Source: Pipra filicauda
Lineage: Eukaryota; Chordata; Aves; Passeriformes; Pipridae
Length of the DNA stretch: 64,000 nucleotides
Assembly: GCF_003945595.2 (NCBI RefSeq)
Contig: NW_024104303.1
Location: forward strand, 1,102,736-1,166,735
Direction of reading: 5' to 3'
Every line of letters starts with the position of its first letter. Positions within the stretch are counted from its first letter, which is position 1. Both the position numbers and the translations under genes were made by a program. Positions 37,441 to 50,121 of this stretch are shown here, piece after piece. The notes under the pieces were generated by a model. That model did not search any database. It had not been told where the DNA came from and saw nothing but the letters and a program-made list of their open reading frames with translations.

Positions 37441-40400
37441 GTTACAGAAAGGGTCATTACCCCTACCTCACTCTCCTACCTAAAACACACATGTCCCTCC
37501 ATTACAGCACTCCAGGCACTACTTACCTTTGCAGACGGGTAATGCCAATAAGTTTTAACTTTCCTTGAAAATACCATGCATACCTTACACATTGGTATAC
37601 TTGGATGTTTCTATTATACTTGAATTGTGACCTTAAACTAAGATTCAGAACTTGAATTGGGAAAAAATATCTTTAAGGGTAAGGCCCAGGCTGGTGTTCA
37701 TGATATTGAAACCTCTAAAAGACTTTACTGTGAAATGCCAAAATCATAATTTCATGCATTCTTTTATTTTAACTCAAATTTTGTGAATAAAAATTTTGAG
37801 TTTTTTATAAACAACGAAAACTGGGAAAAAAAGAAAAATGGTTCTCTTTGGAGCCTTGGGCCAGGTCTGGCATGTCCTGTTCTTAAAGGCTGTTTATTCT
37901 ATATGAAAATTTCAGCAAACTAAACCAGAAAATGTAGTCTCTCCTAATATGCATGTAAGATATGGGATACGAACAATTGCTTAGATTTTGTATGGATCAT
38001 TTAACAGAAGCTGTGGGTAAATATGTTTACCGTCTACAGCTTTCTGAAAGCTGCTCAATGAGTAAATTTGATAGGCTCAGCTAGCAAATATGTAAGTTAG
38101 AATGATTTTGAGAAATTACTTCTCCAGAACAATGGGCAATTTCACTACCTCATTTAGAGAACAGTCAGCAGCTTGTGTCCATTATGTAAAACAATCAGAA
38201 ACTTGGTTTCTTTACCAAATAGGGTATAAAATAACTTACTTAGAAAATGATATTAGCAGATTTCATTTGTTCAGTTTGCAAAATCAGCTACCACGTGTTG
38301 TTTAAAGATGTTTTTAAAATATTCTGGTAGAAATAGTATGAATCTCAGAAAATTTCCTGAAGGAAACATGGGACCATATCTGTTAAATCACCATAAAATA
38401 TTCTTTTTTTTTTTAATAAAGTAATGTTTATGATTTATTTCTTTCTTCTCTTCTACATAATAGCCTTTGGGATGCAGTGACTATCAATTTCCCCAGTGAT
38501 TTTATTTCCTATGGTCTATCTGTGTACATTATGTCAGACATTATATAGGTATTTTCATATCAGTATTACTGCTTTTCTGCTGCTGAAAGCAGAGATGTAG
38601 AAATGTGGCATAAATTTTCCTTCTTGCATCCTTTAGTCAAATTCTTATCTAGGAATGTATTGTTATTCAGCAGCAAGGCAGAGTGGCATTTTAAACAGTC
38701 CTAAGTGATAAGACTGGGGCAGATGTGCAGCTTTATCAGTGACAAAGCAGAGATGAGGGACAGGGCAGGGACACAAATGTAAACTTCTCTAGGTGAAAAT
38801 AAACAGAGACTCCATTTGCTTGCATAGACCACGTGAATCTGTGCTGGCAGGGCTGGTCTTACAACTACAGATGTCCAACAGCAGTGTGATCCCATTCCCA
38901 TGCTGGTTCAAAAGCGATGCTGGAGAACCTTCAGTGGCAAAGACCTGTCTATGGGTAGCAGCAATCTAGGGCTTCTTGGAGCAGTTCTGCACATGGAGTA
39001 CACAAAGATGCTTATCAGAAGTGCTTTCTGATGTGGCCCTCCGATGAAACAAAGGCCGTAAGGGGTCCACTGATCCTCTAGGAACCTCATCCACACACTG
39101 AGCAGAGACAGGCACAGTCACAGGGAGGATGGATGGAAGGTGATTGCTCAAAAACTATTTATGGTGGAGGTATATAAATAGGTAAGAGATCTTTAAACTG
39201 CAGAGGAGAGAGGTGGTTTAAGGAAATGTGTGATAGAATAAGTGTGAGTCTTTTCTGAACCAGACCACTCAAATAATCTGAAATGTAAGCTCTGTTGGTC
39301 CTCCTGTTCATGGATCAAACTTAGAATTCAGCTTTTTTTTTTAAAGCTTTGCCACCCAGAGTTTTATTTGGAAGGTGTTATGCATGATTAACTGAATTCT
39401 TGTTTTCTTGAGGCTAAAATTGCTCTCATAGTAACAATTTTTTTGATTTTGCAAAAGGAGAAAAAAAATCGTTTTTCTTTGGATGAAAAATATTCCAAAA
39501 ATATATTTTAATCACATATTATTTTCTGTAGATTGTGTTTTGCCAAGTATGAAGGAATGTGTAGTAATCCTCATAAATCCACATAACTTGAACCTTAAAG
39601 GTCAGGTTTGTTTGTTTTGTTTGTGCTTAGAGTCTTCTGGTTTTGAAATAATTGCTGTTATTCTACTGCAGTGAAGTAGAAGAGCTAAGCTTCAGATACT
39701 AAAATTTCCACTCTTCTCAAAAAGGATAATTTCAGACATCTATGGAGAACCCTAAACTAAGCTTAAATCTTCTTGTACACTTTTCTTTCACCCCTGAATT
39801 TCCAATGATTACAGGAGAACTGTTTGATTTATGCTAATTATGGGTGCATTTGTAATTTTTTCACATGTCCATAAAAGGAGGAAACTCTCTACTGAAGTGC
39901 TTTAGGTGATTACAGATAGTGATTTGTGATTTTGCTATCAGCATTCTTTTTCAATAAACAGCATTTCCTTTTTGAGCTACAGCAGCACTGCCCAGACACC
40001 TCACTGACTTCTTGCGGCACAGCTCTGCAGAATGAAGATTAACAGTGTGATGAAAAGGATCCCTGAATAGCATTACCAACAGCTTTCTGTGCTTATGCAT
40101 TTAGTGAAGACCTGTCCCCACACGAGAGCAGAGTCTGTATGCAGTTGCCATTACTTCAGTTCTTAGACATACTTCATTTCTGTTCACTTGGTCTCTGGTG
40201 GGAGTTCTTACAATGTTATTTCTTGTAGCAAGAACAATTCTCTTCGTCAACATCTAATATTTCGCTCTGACTCCCTCTGAGACTTCTTCCCTTTTAACCA
40301 TAGGAATTGTCTACATTACCATATGTTTCATTTTCCTACAAGTCTCCATTCTTTCAATTTTCATTTCCAAGCTCTATTTACCTGCCTCACAACAGCTGCA

Positions 40401-43400
40401 AAGATCTTATTAGCGATCATTATTTCAGATTTATTTTTGAATTTCTCACCTCAACTTTCCAGATTTTTTATATGACTATTTAGCCCTGTGCTTTTATTAA
40501 GGGAATGGTGTTTTCAAGTGCTAAGTGAGGCTATCTGGACTCTTTCCACTTCTGTCAGAAAGTTTCTTTGCAATCTTTTGTGTCCCAGTGTTCTAGCATT
40601 AAGGTGAGGAAACAATTTTCTCATTTCCAGGCATTAGGTGAAGTATACTTCACTAATGACTGTTATGAGATTACTGGATGATTGTGAAGTGCTATTATTA
40701 GTTACTTAACTTTCAAAACACATTTGGCTTTTAACATCCATTTAATGAAAAAGAGCTTAATATTAAGATTGCTTGACCTATTACAAGACACTCTTTTCAA
40801 TGTTTTCATTTTGCAGTACTTCAGGCATTTGGATTGAAATAATTCAGTTTGGTACCCCAGACTAAACCTAAATCCTCCCCCAAACCCAAAGCCTGCAGAA
40901 AAAGCAGTTCATAAGTTCTTAGCACAGAGTTAGAAAGACTATTGTGTGTTATCCAGTATCACTAGCACTACTGTTACTGCTCCTCCTACTACAAGATACA
41001 AAAGCTTCTTCTGTGGAGACACGGCTTTCCATGTTTTTTCTTTATTTCTCAGGTTTCAAGAACTTGATTTTATAGCCTTAATGTGTTATTTTAACACAGT
41101 TATTTTGATATGCAACCAAAAATCGTGGCCCAAAATTAGCAAAATGCTGTCTCTGCTTTACCAAATACATTAAGATAAAAAAAATCTGTACATCCCTGAC
41201 AGTAAATTGCTTCCAAACTGTGTAATGGAGAACAAAATAGAACAAATAAAAAAGGGCATGCAGTGGGTAACAACACTATGTGCGCACATTATTTTAACAG
41301 ATATTTCCTATTAATAGGGTTACTTAGCAGTTCTTTCAATGTATTATTTTATATTTTAAACAAATATAAAGTCTTTTTAATTCAGTGATTAATATTTGAT
41401 AACCACATTAGTTACAGAAAAATCTTATCAGAAAGAAATTCTTTTATGAAATAGAAGAATACTAAAGTGGTATCTGTCACACTTAAAAATAGTGTAGCAG
41501 ATCAACTTCTTTGCAATAGATACTACTACTCCAACTAGGTATGAAAGTGTTTATGAGAAAGAATTATTATTTAGGGACATTGAGTTGCAATGATGTAAAG
41601 TGATTTGCTGAGGTTTTTCTATCCTCTGGGCAAATATGAGAAAAAGATTTTTTAAACATTTATCCATTCTGCTGTTTCATGGATCCTAGTAGTAGATCCA
41701 TTCAAATTTTTGCTTTTGTTAACACCTGAGGAAGATGAAAGCAATAAGCAATAAAGAACATTTGTTAGTTTTCTTCAAACATGGTAAAAATAAAAAAGAA
41801 TTTTCTTGTTGTTTATTTTCTAAAAAAGCTGGTGACAGCATTGACTAATAGTATTTATATGTTCAGCTTCAACTCTTCTGTCCTCCAACTTAAAATGAAT
41901 GAAATTCAACCAGTTGGTGAAAATGAAGATGATAATAAATGATAAGAGATGCTCTGCAGAAAATGGTTTCAAATAACTACTTGCTAACAGATGTGATTAA
42001 TGATGATTAAGCATCCAAAATGAAATGTGTGTCTACAGAAAGTGAAAAGCTAAAACTAATTACACCACCCTGGAGGGCCAGCATGAGGATGAGAAAATGA
42101 AGCTACACTGTCCCCCACCTTGCCGAAGCTGGTCACTGTCATTGTTTCAAGAATAGGCTTGAACCATGTTTGACTGCATGAGCTTCTGATCTAGCTGCTA
42201 AATGGTATTGTAATGAGTAATAGTACAGTTTTAACCGTCAGTGTGAATGTTGCTTGGGAAAAACTTAGGATCAGGAGGAGAGATGGTAAATGAAGCCAGC
42301 AAAAGAAATCATCTATGTCGGAAATAAACATATAATACAAAATTCACCTTAACTTCTGTGTTTCCATGTAGCGTATAACTCATTCTGGCACAGGAATAGA
42401 TGAATAATACATACAAGTAATAATGAAGAACTTCAATGATAGAAAAAGGACATGACTGCTTTTTCAATTCACAGAAAGAAATTCTTGTCTCCATGTTTCT
42501 CAAGTCCTCGGTGGAGAGAAACAAGTCTCATTCTTCAGAGTGACAAAGCTTCTTTTCTCTCTTCATTGTACTTTCAGAACCTTGTTTTTGTACATGTCTC
42601 TCCAAGATCTCAGGTACTGATTAAGCAAGAAAGGACTGAAACACCAGTTGACAATTCACCAACCAGTTGTGAAACCATAAATAGGAATTTTGTTCTTTGG
42701 ACAGACAAATAGATTCTTTGACCTGAAAAAAGTGACTCCACAGTTAAATTTGAAAACCCTGAAATTCCATGTCTGTCCAAAGTACCATTTATAGTTTTAA
42801 AAATCAGAAGATCACAGGTCTGGTATATAAAGCATTAATAACTTTCAAAGCTGGACTAACATGATATAGAAATCAGATTTTTTTTAAATTGGGCCAGGTA
42901 TGGAAGACCCCCTACATTTCCTTTCAGGTCCTAATTCAAGGAAAGTTGTCGCTGATACGAATGCTGAGAACTGAGGAGAAAAAAAAAAAAAGAAAGAGTA
43001 ACTCTCCATTTATATACTTTGCTTTCTGATACACAGTTTTTACACCGTGGAAGAATGCCAGTCAACATGATTTTTTCCTGTCCCTCCCTACTGTCTTCAG
43101 ATTTCACATATTTTTTTATCATGACACATAGCATATTCTGAGGCTATGTAAGACCTGCTTGACAAATATTCTTTGTAAGCTTTAACAGTACTCTCACCCC
43201 AGTATTATTTCCTGGCTGTTCAGATTGCTTACAGAATAGAAAATACAACATGAATGGTAAGGATTTTATTCTGAGCAAATCTTTATGATTTACATAAGTA
43301 AAGATGGTAATAATAATGACACAACAAAGTGACTGATTATGGTCTGCCTTTGCACAGTGACATCAAATCTATGTTATGAAGATACTTTCTGCCTGAACAA

Positions 43401-45890
43401 GGAATAATTCTTGAGATGTGAGAGTTGGATGTTGAGAGAAAAGAGTGCTATACTAACAAGTTCAAACTACCAACACACTGTCAAATGCCATCACCAGTTG
43501 CAGTCTTTGGAATGTAGAATTAAAATCTTTTAATTTTCAAATAAGTGTCTCTATTATATTCAGTTGTCCAAAGTTTCTCAGATGCTGCTAATTATACTGT
43601 AGGTATGATGGACTGGTTGGGGTAATATGTAATCCATGCAATGGATAAATTCCCTTTGTGGAATGTCAATTTCTAACAGTAAGAAAGAGTATTTAAAAAA
43701 AAAATATACTGTACTATATGAGTCAAAGAAGTCATGCACAAGGTTGTAAACAAATGGTAAAAATTGTGAGAAAATGATTTATAAGGTGTATATATATATA
43801 TTTACTCAAGTGAAAATCTTGTCTAACAGGGAAATGCATGATCTGAATGAAATTGCTGTAAAATGACGGACAACTGGTGAAAAACTAAGAGGAAACCATC
43901 AATGAATTGCTATCATTCTGAAATGAAGAAATGGTGACCTTTAATGTGTTAAGTTTGCGTATTTTCTTTATTTCCTTAAAAGATGTAGTAGGCATCTACA
44001 TCAGAAGTGGAGAAAATTGCAAAGACTTTGAGTGCCATTTGAAGGAAAATGTAATATTAAGTGAAGAATGTCCAAAAATCCATGGATGACATTTGCTGGA
44101 GAAAGTACAAAGTGTTTCTGTATGATAGAAAAGTGTCACCTCCATTGAGAGGTGGAGGAAAATAGGCAGCAACAGTTAGACTTAGAGTGCTCTGTAAGTT
44201 TCACATGAGTTAAAAGGGTGATGAAAAAAGTGGTCTGTAAGTAAAAAAAGAAAAGGAAGAAAAAAGGTGTTTGATTGCATGTTGTCTAGAAGAAAATAGC
44301 TTTATAAAAGTACAATAACTATCTAACAGACTTCAATTTTGCAAGAGGAATGAACATTTCTAGGAACTGGAAAGAGTCCCCTCTCAGCATAGTGCTATAT
44401 AATTGTAATCCAAATTAGAGAAACAGCTTTTGGCAGACAGTGTTTTACTTTTTATTGAAGTGTCTTTTGAAACAATAACATAATTCAAAATATCACTGAA
44501 GCAACGTGAAGAGAAAAATACATTCAAATAAAGAGAAAACAAGAAAGGCAAGTTAGCAAATTTCCAAAACAATTGAGTTTTATCTAGCTGTAGCCTGCAG
44601 AAGACAGTGGATGGTAACTCATTGTCTTGAGACATTTTCCTCCTTTAAGCCTAATATAATTCAAATTTGGCTGTGGGTACCTCCTCCAAAGATACACCTT
44701 TAGAGACATATGCCCTCGTCCTATGCCTATGCATCCATGCCACTTCACATGTTGAAATATGTGTACTGCTATTCATACAGCTGCAGTTTTAACATTACTA
44801 GGTCAGAAGGCTCCCTTGGGTGCTTCTCAGTCTCAGAGATATTAATTCAAAATCTGTTCATTTATTAGCAACAACTACAGAATGCACCCGGGTAGAAAGC
44901 TCAAATCAGCTCTTAATGATATAACCATTCACCAGGAAAATTAGCAATGTGGGTGCTGTTCCTCTGTAAACTCTGCTTACATGAAAGCAGCTATCACTCA
45001 ATTGGTTGTTCTTTATTGGGTAGTATTTCTAAAACTACGTGTTGATTTCCGTTTTTTATTGAGAAGTGAAAAAGTTATTCTCTTAGCATTTAGTTGTTGC
45101 TACATTTTCTTTTTGATTTTTTTGGTCCCTCTTTGATCTATTTCTTATTCAAAGTCTGAAGTATACAGAAGGTTGGAGGAGTTAATTTTAACTTTAATTC
45201 TTGTAGGAATTTAATGCAGGACACTGCCTGCATCTTCCTCTGGTCACAGGATACTGCGGCAGATAAGTGTTCAGTGGTAATTAAATTTTCTGTAATACAG
45301 TTTGGGAGATTATTTCAATCATATTTTTAGACTTCTGGCAGAATTTCTTTTTTTTCTGAAATGTATGAGATTACCTAAAATCCCTGGGAAATATGTATCA
45401 AACATTGTTTGGTAAAATACATGTATACATGAAAAAGAATTTGTAGGGGAAATGTCTGCAAAAAAGAAAGAAACTGGAATGTAGTAGTACTCACATATTC
45501 TGTATCTGGCAAAAAAAAAGGATTTTTCTAAATGGTGACTTTCTGTATTGATTCTTTTTTAGCTCTTTTATTGAAGCTTAATAATCACATTCTTCCTAAG
45601 TTTGTTTTTGTGAGAAGATAGCTAGGTGATCCACTGACAGATTTGCCAATAAATAAATAAATGTACCTTAACCTTTGCTTTTTACTAAAATGTGCAGCAA
45701 TCTCATGACTTTCTAATCAAATTCTAGGCTGACATTCCTGCCCCAGACACTGCAAAGTTTAGTCCAAATCTTATTATTAGTTTTTATACAAGTGACAGAT
45801 ATATTCATTATTAGTTTTTGGATCAGGAAATAGGAGTCTGGTTATAAGGTAGTGCTGTCACACTCTGCTAATTGCAGGGAATTTAGATTT
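37441..45890. other. AT-rich region without recognisable genes
   Basis: About 8.4 kb of largely unique sequence. Open frames are at most about 90 codons and show no known motif. It includes a short (TA)n microsatellite near 43790. The segment 38700-39130 is slightly less AT-rich but I recognise nothing in it. Confidence 0.5.
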
Positions 45891-46441
45891 TGTATCAATC
45901 CACAACACCGAAGAGGGGAAAAGTTCAAATCTACCCAGAGCAAGATTGAGGCACAAACGAGGTCAGATGTTGGTAACCAAAATGGTAGTTCACTTTTATT
46001 TTGCATTAAAGAGAAGTGAAAAGGGAGGAAAATAGGAAAGTAGCAAAAAGCAAGGGGTGATTACAAAAAGCAGAGGATAGTCACCACACCACCATGGATC
46101 CAGCAGATCCCGCAGATCCTGTCTTCTTCGGTCAGTCAGTGGGGAGAACTTTTTGTATGTAGGCTAAATGGTGCACGTTACAGCAGTGTTTGAGCGGCCT
46201 TGCCCAACCTTGGGGGCTACGACAAGGGCATGTCTGCCACATAGCCAGTGTGGCAACAACATATTTACTTCATGTAGGCACAGGTGTTCACAAGATGTTC
46301 CTTAAGACATGCCCGTAAAGGCTGTAGGCTAAGGCCTTGGTGTCCATGTGACATTCACCTGGTATGCCTTGAGTGGGTGCACAGAGTCTGTAGGCTGTGG
46401 TTAACTGAGTATCTTGTTGATGCAATTGTCTTCTGACCACA
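45891..46441 (-). mobile_element. Probable solo LTR, minus strand
   Basis: On the minus strand this region looks like an LTR. Its putative 5' end is TGTGGTCAGAAGAC. A GGATCTGCTGGATCCATGG block is followed by a T- and C-rich stretch (CTATCCTCTGCTTTTTG), then an AATAAAAGTGAACTACC polyadenylation signal, and then a U5-like segment with TTGCTCTGGGTAGATTTGAA. It would end ...GGATTGATACA at 45891. The order R, polyadenylation signal, U5 fits bird LTRs I know in outline. I found no matching target-site duplication, so both ends are tentative and the family is not named. Confidence 0.55.
45995..46000 (-). terminator. AATAAA polyadenylation signal in the putative LTR
   Basis: The minus strand reads AATAAA in ATGCAAAATAAAAGTGAAC, at the place expected for the R/U5 boundary. 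Confidence 0.55.
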
Positions 46442-47367
46442 AACTTTTATAGTAGTGAAGCAATTTGCTCTTTACAGTTTAAGAAATGACAAAACATATT
46501 GCTTTATAGCAGTTCAGGCAGGCAATGTCAAAACATATTGTTTTTTACCACTTCTCTACAACTGTTTGCATGAGTTTGGGCATCCAGTTTCACTTAAAAA
46601 TTTTTCTTTAAAAAGTTCCAAATTCAAAGCCATACTCCTTTAGGAAAAAACAGCTTGCTTTGTCATCTTGTGCTATACCAGAGTAAATGCATTGCATCCA
46701 AAAGTCTTTAGCTGAAGAAAAGAGTCTCTTCTCTGGTTGTTTGTCTTCTGAGACTGCAAATGTGTTGATAGGTTAATAGCATTGCTTATAAAGGTGTACT
46801 GTTTTGTAACGTGTTTTGCATGCTATTGTGACTTTTAAAAGTGAAGATTAATAGAGCTGAATTCTGAATTGCATATGGATAAGACAATTTGGGGTAATTC
46901 CTTTTTCTTCTTCCACTTTGAGGGTTTTATTATCCTTTGTTGTACTTAAAAAAGGCTACAGAGGATTAATGATCTTCATACTTGATTTAATGTACTAAAA
47001 GTAAATAAAAAAAAATTATGTTTTTTTTTCATCTTATTGCCCTGATTAAAAGTTTTAAAAAAACCATAACGGTAGAACTGTTATATCTTTGCTGACATTC
47101 CATTAAGTTATTTCACTGTGTTTGGGGACAAAGAAGTATAGGGTGCGGGGAAGAAGGGCAAAATCAACAAACACTTATTATTACCTATATGCTGCCTCAG
47201 CTATTTCTGTGCCCTTTGATCAGACTTTATAAATGCCATGGACAAAAGTCTGCCAGATCCAATTCCTGGTGTTCTCTGGCTCCTTTGCAGGTTTTTATTT
47301 GATGCTCAATATGTGCCTACTTAGCACAAAGGGCTCATGAATATTGTATAAAGGGGAAAAAATTCAG

Positions 47368-47396
47368 TTTCTTAGAGAAATACTGTCTCTAAGAAA
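47368..47396. repeat. 11-bp perfect inverted repeat with 7-nt loop
   Basis: TTTCTTAGAGA and TCTCTAAGAAA are separated by AATACTG. It is probably incidental in AT-rich DNA. Confidence 0.6.
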
Positions 47397-48180
47397 AGTA
47401 TGATCCCTATCAGCAGATGTAGGGTTACTATTCTACAGGCAAGTATTACTTGTTGCTGGTGACATAGTAGGTGACAAGTATTAGTGTGTGGTTTGGAAAG
47501 AGCATCATGAGCAAGACTCTTGATTTGCTAATTGAGGAGACCTGCCTTTTTGAATTGTTTCTGGGCCTGACAACAAAAGATAAGCCACAGTTTGGTTTCT
47601 TTGGAGGTTGTACTTCTTTCCCATAAAGCCACCTGACTCAAACTGTTTCTGAAGTACCTTCCTTGCCTTTTGGGCTAAACTGGCTGCAAGTAATTGATTT
47701 CTGTGTTAGGTGGGAGATCTAATTCCTAATGCTTTTACTTTACACATACTAAAGTAAACATAAAATGCTCATATAATATATTGGTTCATGCAGCTTAGTT
47801 ACACAAAGAAGATCTAAATTATGGGTGGATAACCTTGCCACTTTCTCCCTTCCTCTTCTCCATGCACCAAGCTTGAATTACCAGATCTCAAAAGACTGCA
47901 AGTCATAGAAGATCATGTTTCTCAACCTCCAGAGTGTGTTTTGAATATATTTTAATTTCTTCAAAGCTTTGGAAAACACATTCAGATTTCATAGACAATT
48001 TTTTCTGTGCGTGAACTGCTTCTGAGTATAAGTAATTGGATACTGCAGTGTATCTTTTCAGGCTCGTACTTTTCCAGTCCAAAAGTATAAAACCTCCATT
48101 AAGATTTAAAAATACAAATAAAAAAAAGTGAGGAAAAAATCATAATAAAACCGTCTTTTTCCTTGAGAGTAACTTCTAAT

Positions 48181-48191
48181 CTTTTCCTTTT

Positions 48192-48223
<32 letters not shown>

Positions 48224-48276
48224 TTTTTGCTTTTGTGTTTTTGGTCTTTGGGGTTTTTTTGTTGTTGCTGTTGTTT
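48181..48276. repeat. T-rich low-complexity tract
   Basis: Runs of T with interspersed C, then TTTTGTG and GTTGTTGCTGTTG units. Simple sequence, not coding. Confidence 0.85.
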
Positions 48277-50004
48277 TAAAAAAATTTAAATCACATGAAA
48301 ATATGCTTCAAGAATAGGACTCTAATGCTATGAGTTTTCATCCTGAAGCACATCCAAGACATATTATTAACTGTATTAATTATCAGTATCACTAAATAAA
48401 CAGATGTCAAGGCCTATAGCAGCTGTGAAGTTTCTATCCTTCTGTTTCAAAAAGGGTTTTAATAAACAATGGTTAAGGGCAAAAAAAGTTTGTCTTTCTA
48501 CACATAAACTTTTCCACACAACATTGCATAGAGCTTGGTTTGACATCACTAAAGACATGTGAAAAATCAACAAATTAGCTAAGACCCAATACGAGAACCT
48601 ATTCTGAGATGTCAGTAGTATTTAGAAGTCCTAAAAACAAAGTTTCCAACTTCACCCATCTCCACTCAGCAGAAAAGGAGAAAAGAGAGAAAGTGTGAAA
48701 AGGGAGGGTCAAAGTTTAATTTTGCAAATTCTTTTGAATTTGTTTCATAAAAACAAGTCAGTGACAGATCACATTGGATGCCTTTTCTGTTGAACAGCTC
48801 CACATTTCAGAGTAGAGAACTAATATAGAAGTTAGAAAAATGGTGCTGTTTGGTTTGTTGGTATTCCTCACTAACTATGTCTAAAAGGGGTTTGAATAGG
48901 AGAGCCAGAGTAAACAAGCAGTAACTACAGTAAGAAATTACTTAAAACTGAATTAGAACCAAAGAAGTTTGTCAGTTTAGAATGACATCATAAAACTTAA
49001 TTGCATCTTCCACTGTAGGATTCCCTGTTGATCTAGATATGGAACCTGTTTTGCCTAAGTGGTAGTCTAACTATGCAATTTTTAAGTTCAATACTTGTCT
49101 TGCATTTGATGCAACTGGACATAGAGCAAAGAATTAGAATAGTGTCTCTTAAGCACAAGAGCTGACTAGAAAAGGATGAGGGAGAGTCAGAAAAGTGGTG
49201 CTACAGTGGTCCATGTTTTTGTGAGACACTTAAGTGGGCCAGATAGTTCATCAGCCACATCTCTGTAGTAGTTAAGGATAGCATAAAGTTCACCAGAGAA
49301 TTTGAATTGCTTACTGTCACTTTCATTTTATGACTTTTAGCTTTGGTCCTACATTTAAGCCTTCCAATGGGCATGCATGGTGTCTATGCATAAAGCAATT
49401 TAACTCACTTGGGGTGCATGATGACCAGTTGCCTTTCTGCTGAAGGTTTTTCTGTTGATGTGGGGCTACTGATTCCAATCTCTTGAGTCAGCAACTCCTG
49501 TGTTGTGCAAGTAATCTCTGCTGACATACCATCTATTTTAAAATAATGTCTCTTCATTTTTCATTGTTCTGTTTTGACTCCTGACAGAAACAAATATTTC
49601 TCTGAGAGATGGGAAGATGGCTGAAGAGAGAATATTTAAGAAACTGTGAAAACTTTGTTTAAACAGGTTAAATTAATCCCATATCATCCAACATAAGTGG
49701 CATGCAATTGCTTGTTGTTATCAGCCATTAAAACTTGAAAGCCATTGTATGCAAAGACAAAAAAAAAAGCACATAAATAATAGACATATGCTTTTCAAAG
49801 CCTTGGATATTTGCAAACTTTTTCTGAGCTGTATTCTCTCTTTCCTAGATGAGGTGCATCACAGCTGTTACATTTCAACTGAGGCAGCAGACAGAAACCC
49901 AGATCTTGTGCTTTGATTATGTGCTGGCAAATTCATAACTTCAGTATTTGATGGTCTCATAAATACTGTTGAGTTTGTCTTTGCAATGTCTTTATCAGTT
50001 ATAG

Positions 50005-50121
50005 AAACTTGACCTTCGAAGTGCGAATAGGAAACTGGTGCGCAGATTGATGAGAAAGGTCCTGCTGTGCAGTGAATCTACAGCAGATTTAGGAAGAGAT
50101 GAAGAGTTTTCGAGTCCCTGA
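50005..50121 (+). other. Candidate terminal coding exon (weak)
   Basis: A pyrimidine-leaning stretch ending in CAGTTATAG could act as a splice acceptor before 50005. The next 38 codons are open and end in TGA at 50119-50121. They read as a strongly basic segment followed by an acidic tail: RSANRKLVRRLMRKVLLCSE, then STADLGRDEEFSSP. Several CpG dinucleotides cluster here, while the flanks are nearly free of them, which may mean selection. Against it, I recognise no protein family, no upstream exon is evident, and a 159-codon frame lies on the opposite strand (49995-50474). Transcript evidence or cross-species conservation would settle it. Confidence 0.25.

Noticed and set aside
46486..46544. 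Direct repeat of CAAAACATATTG 41 bp apart, next to the LTR at 45891-46441
   Set aside because: Considered as a target-site duplication, but it does not bracket any element. It is probably a small local duplication.
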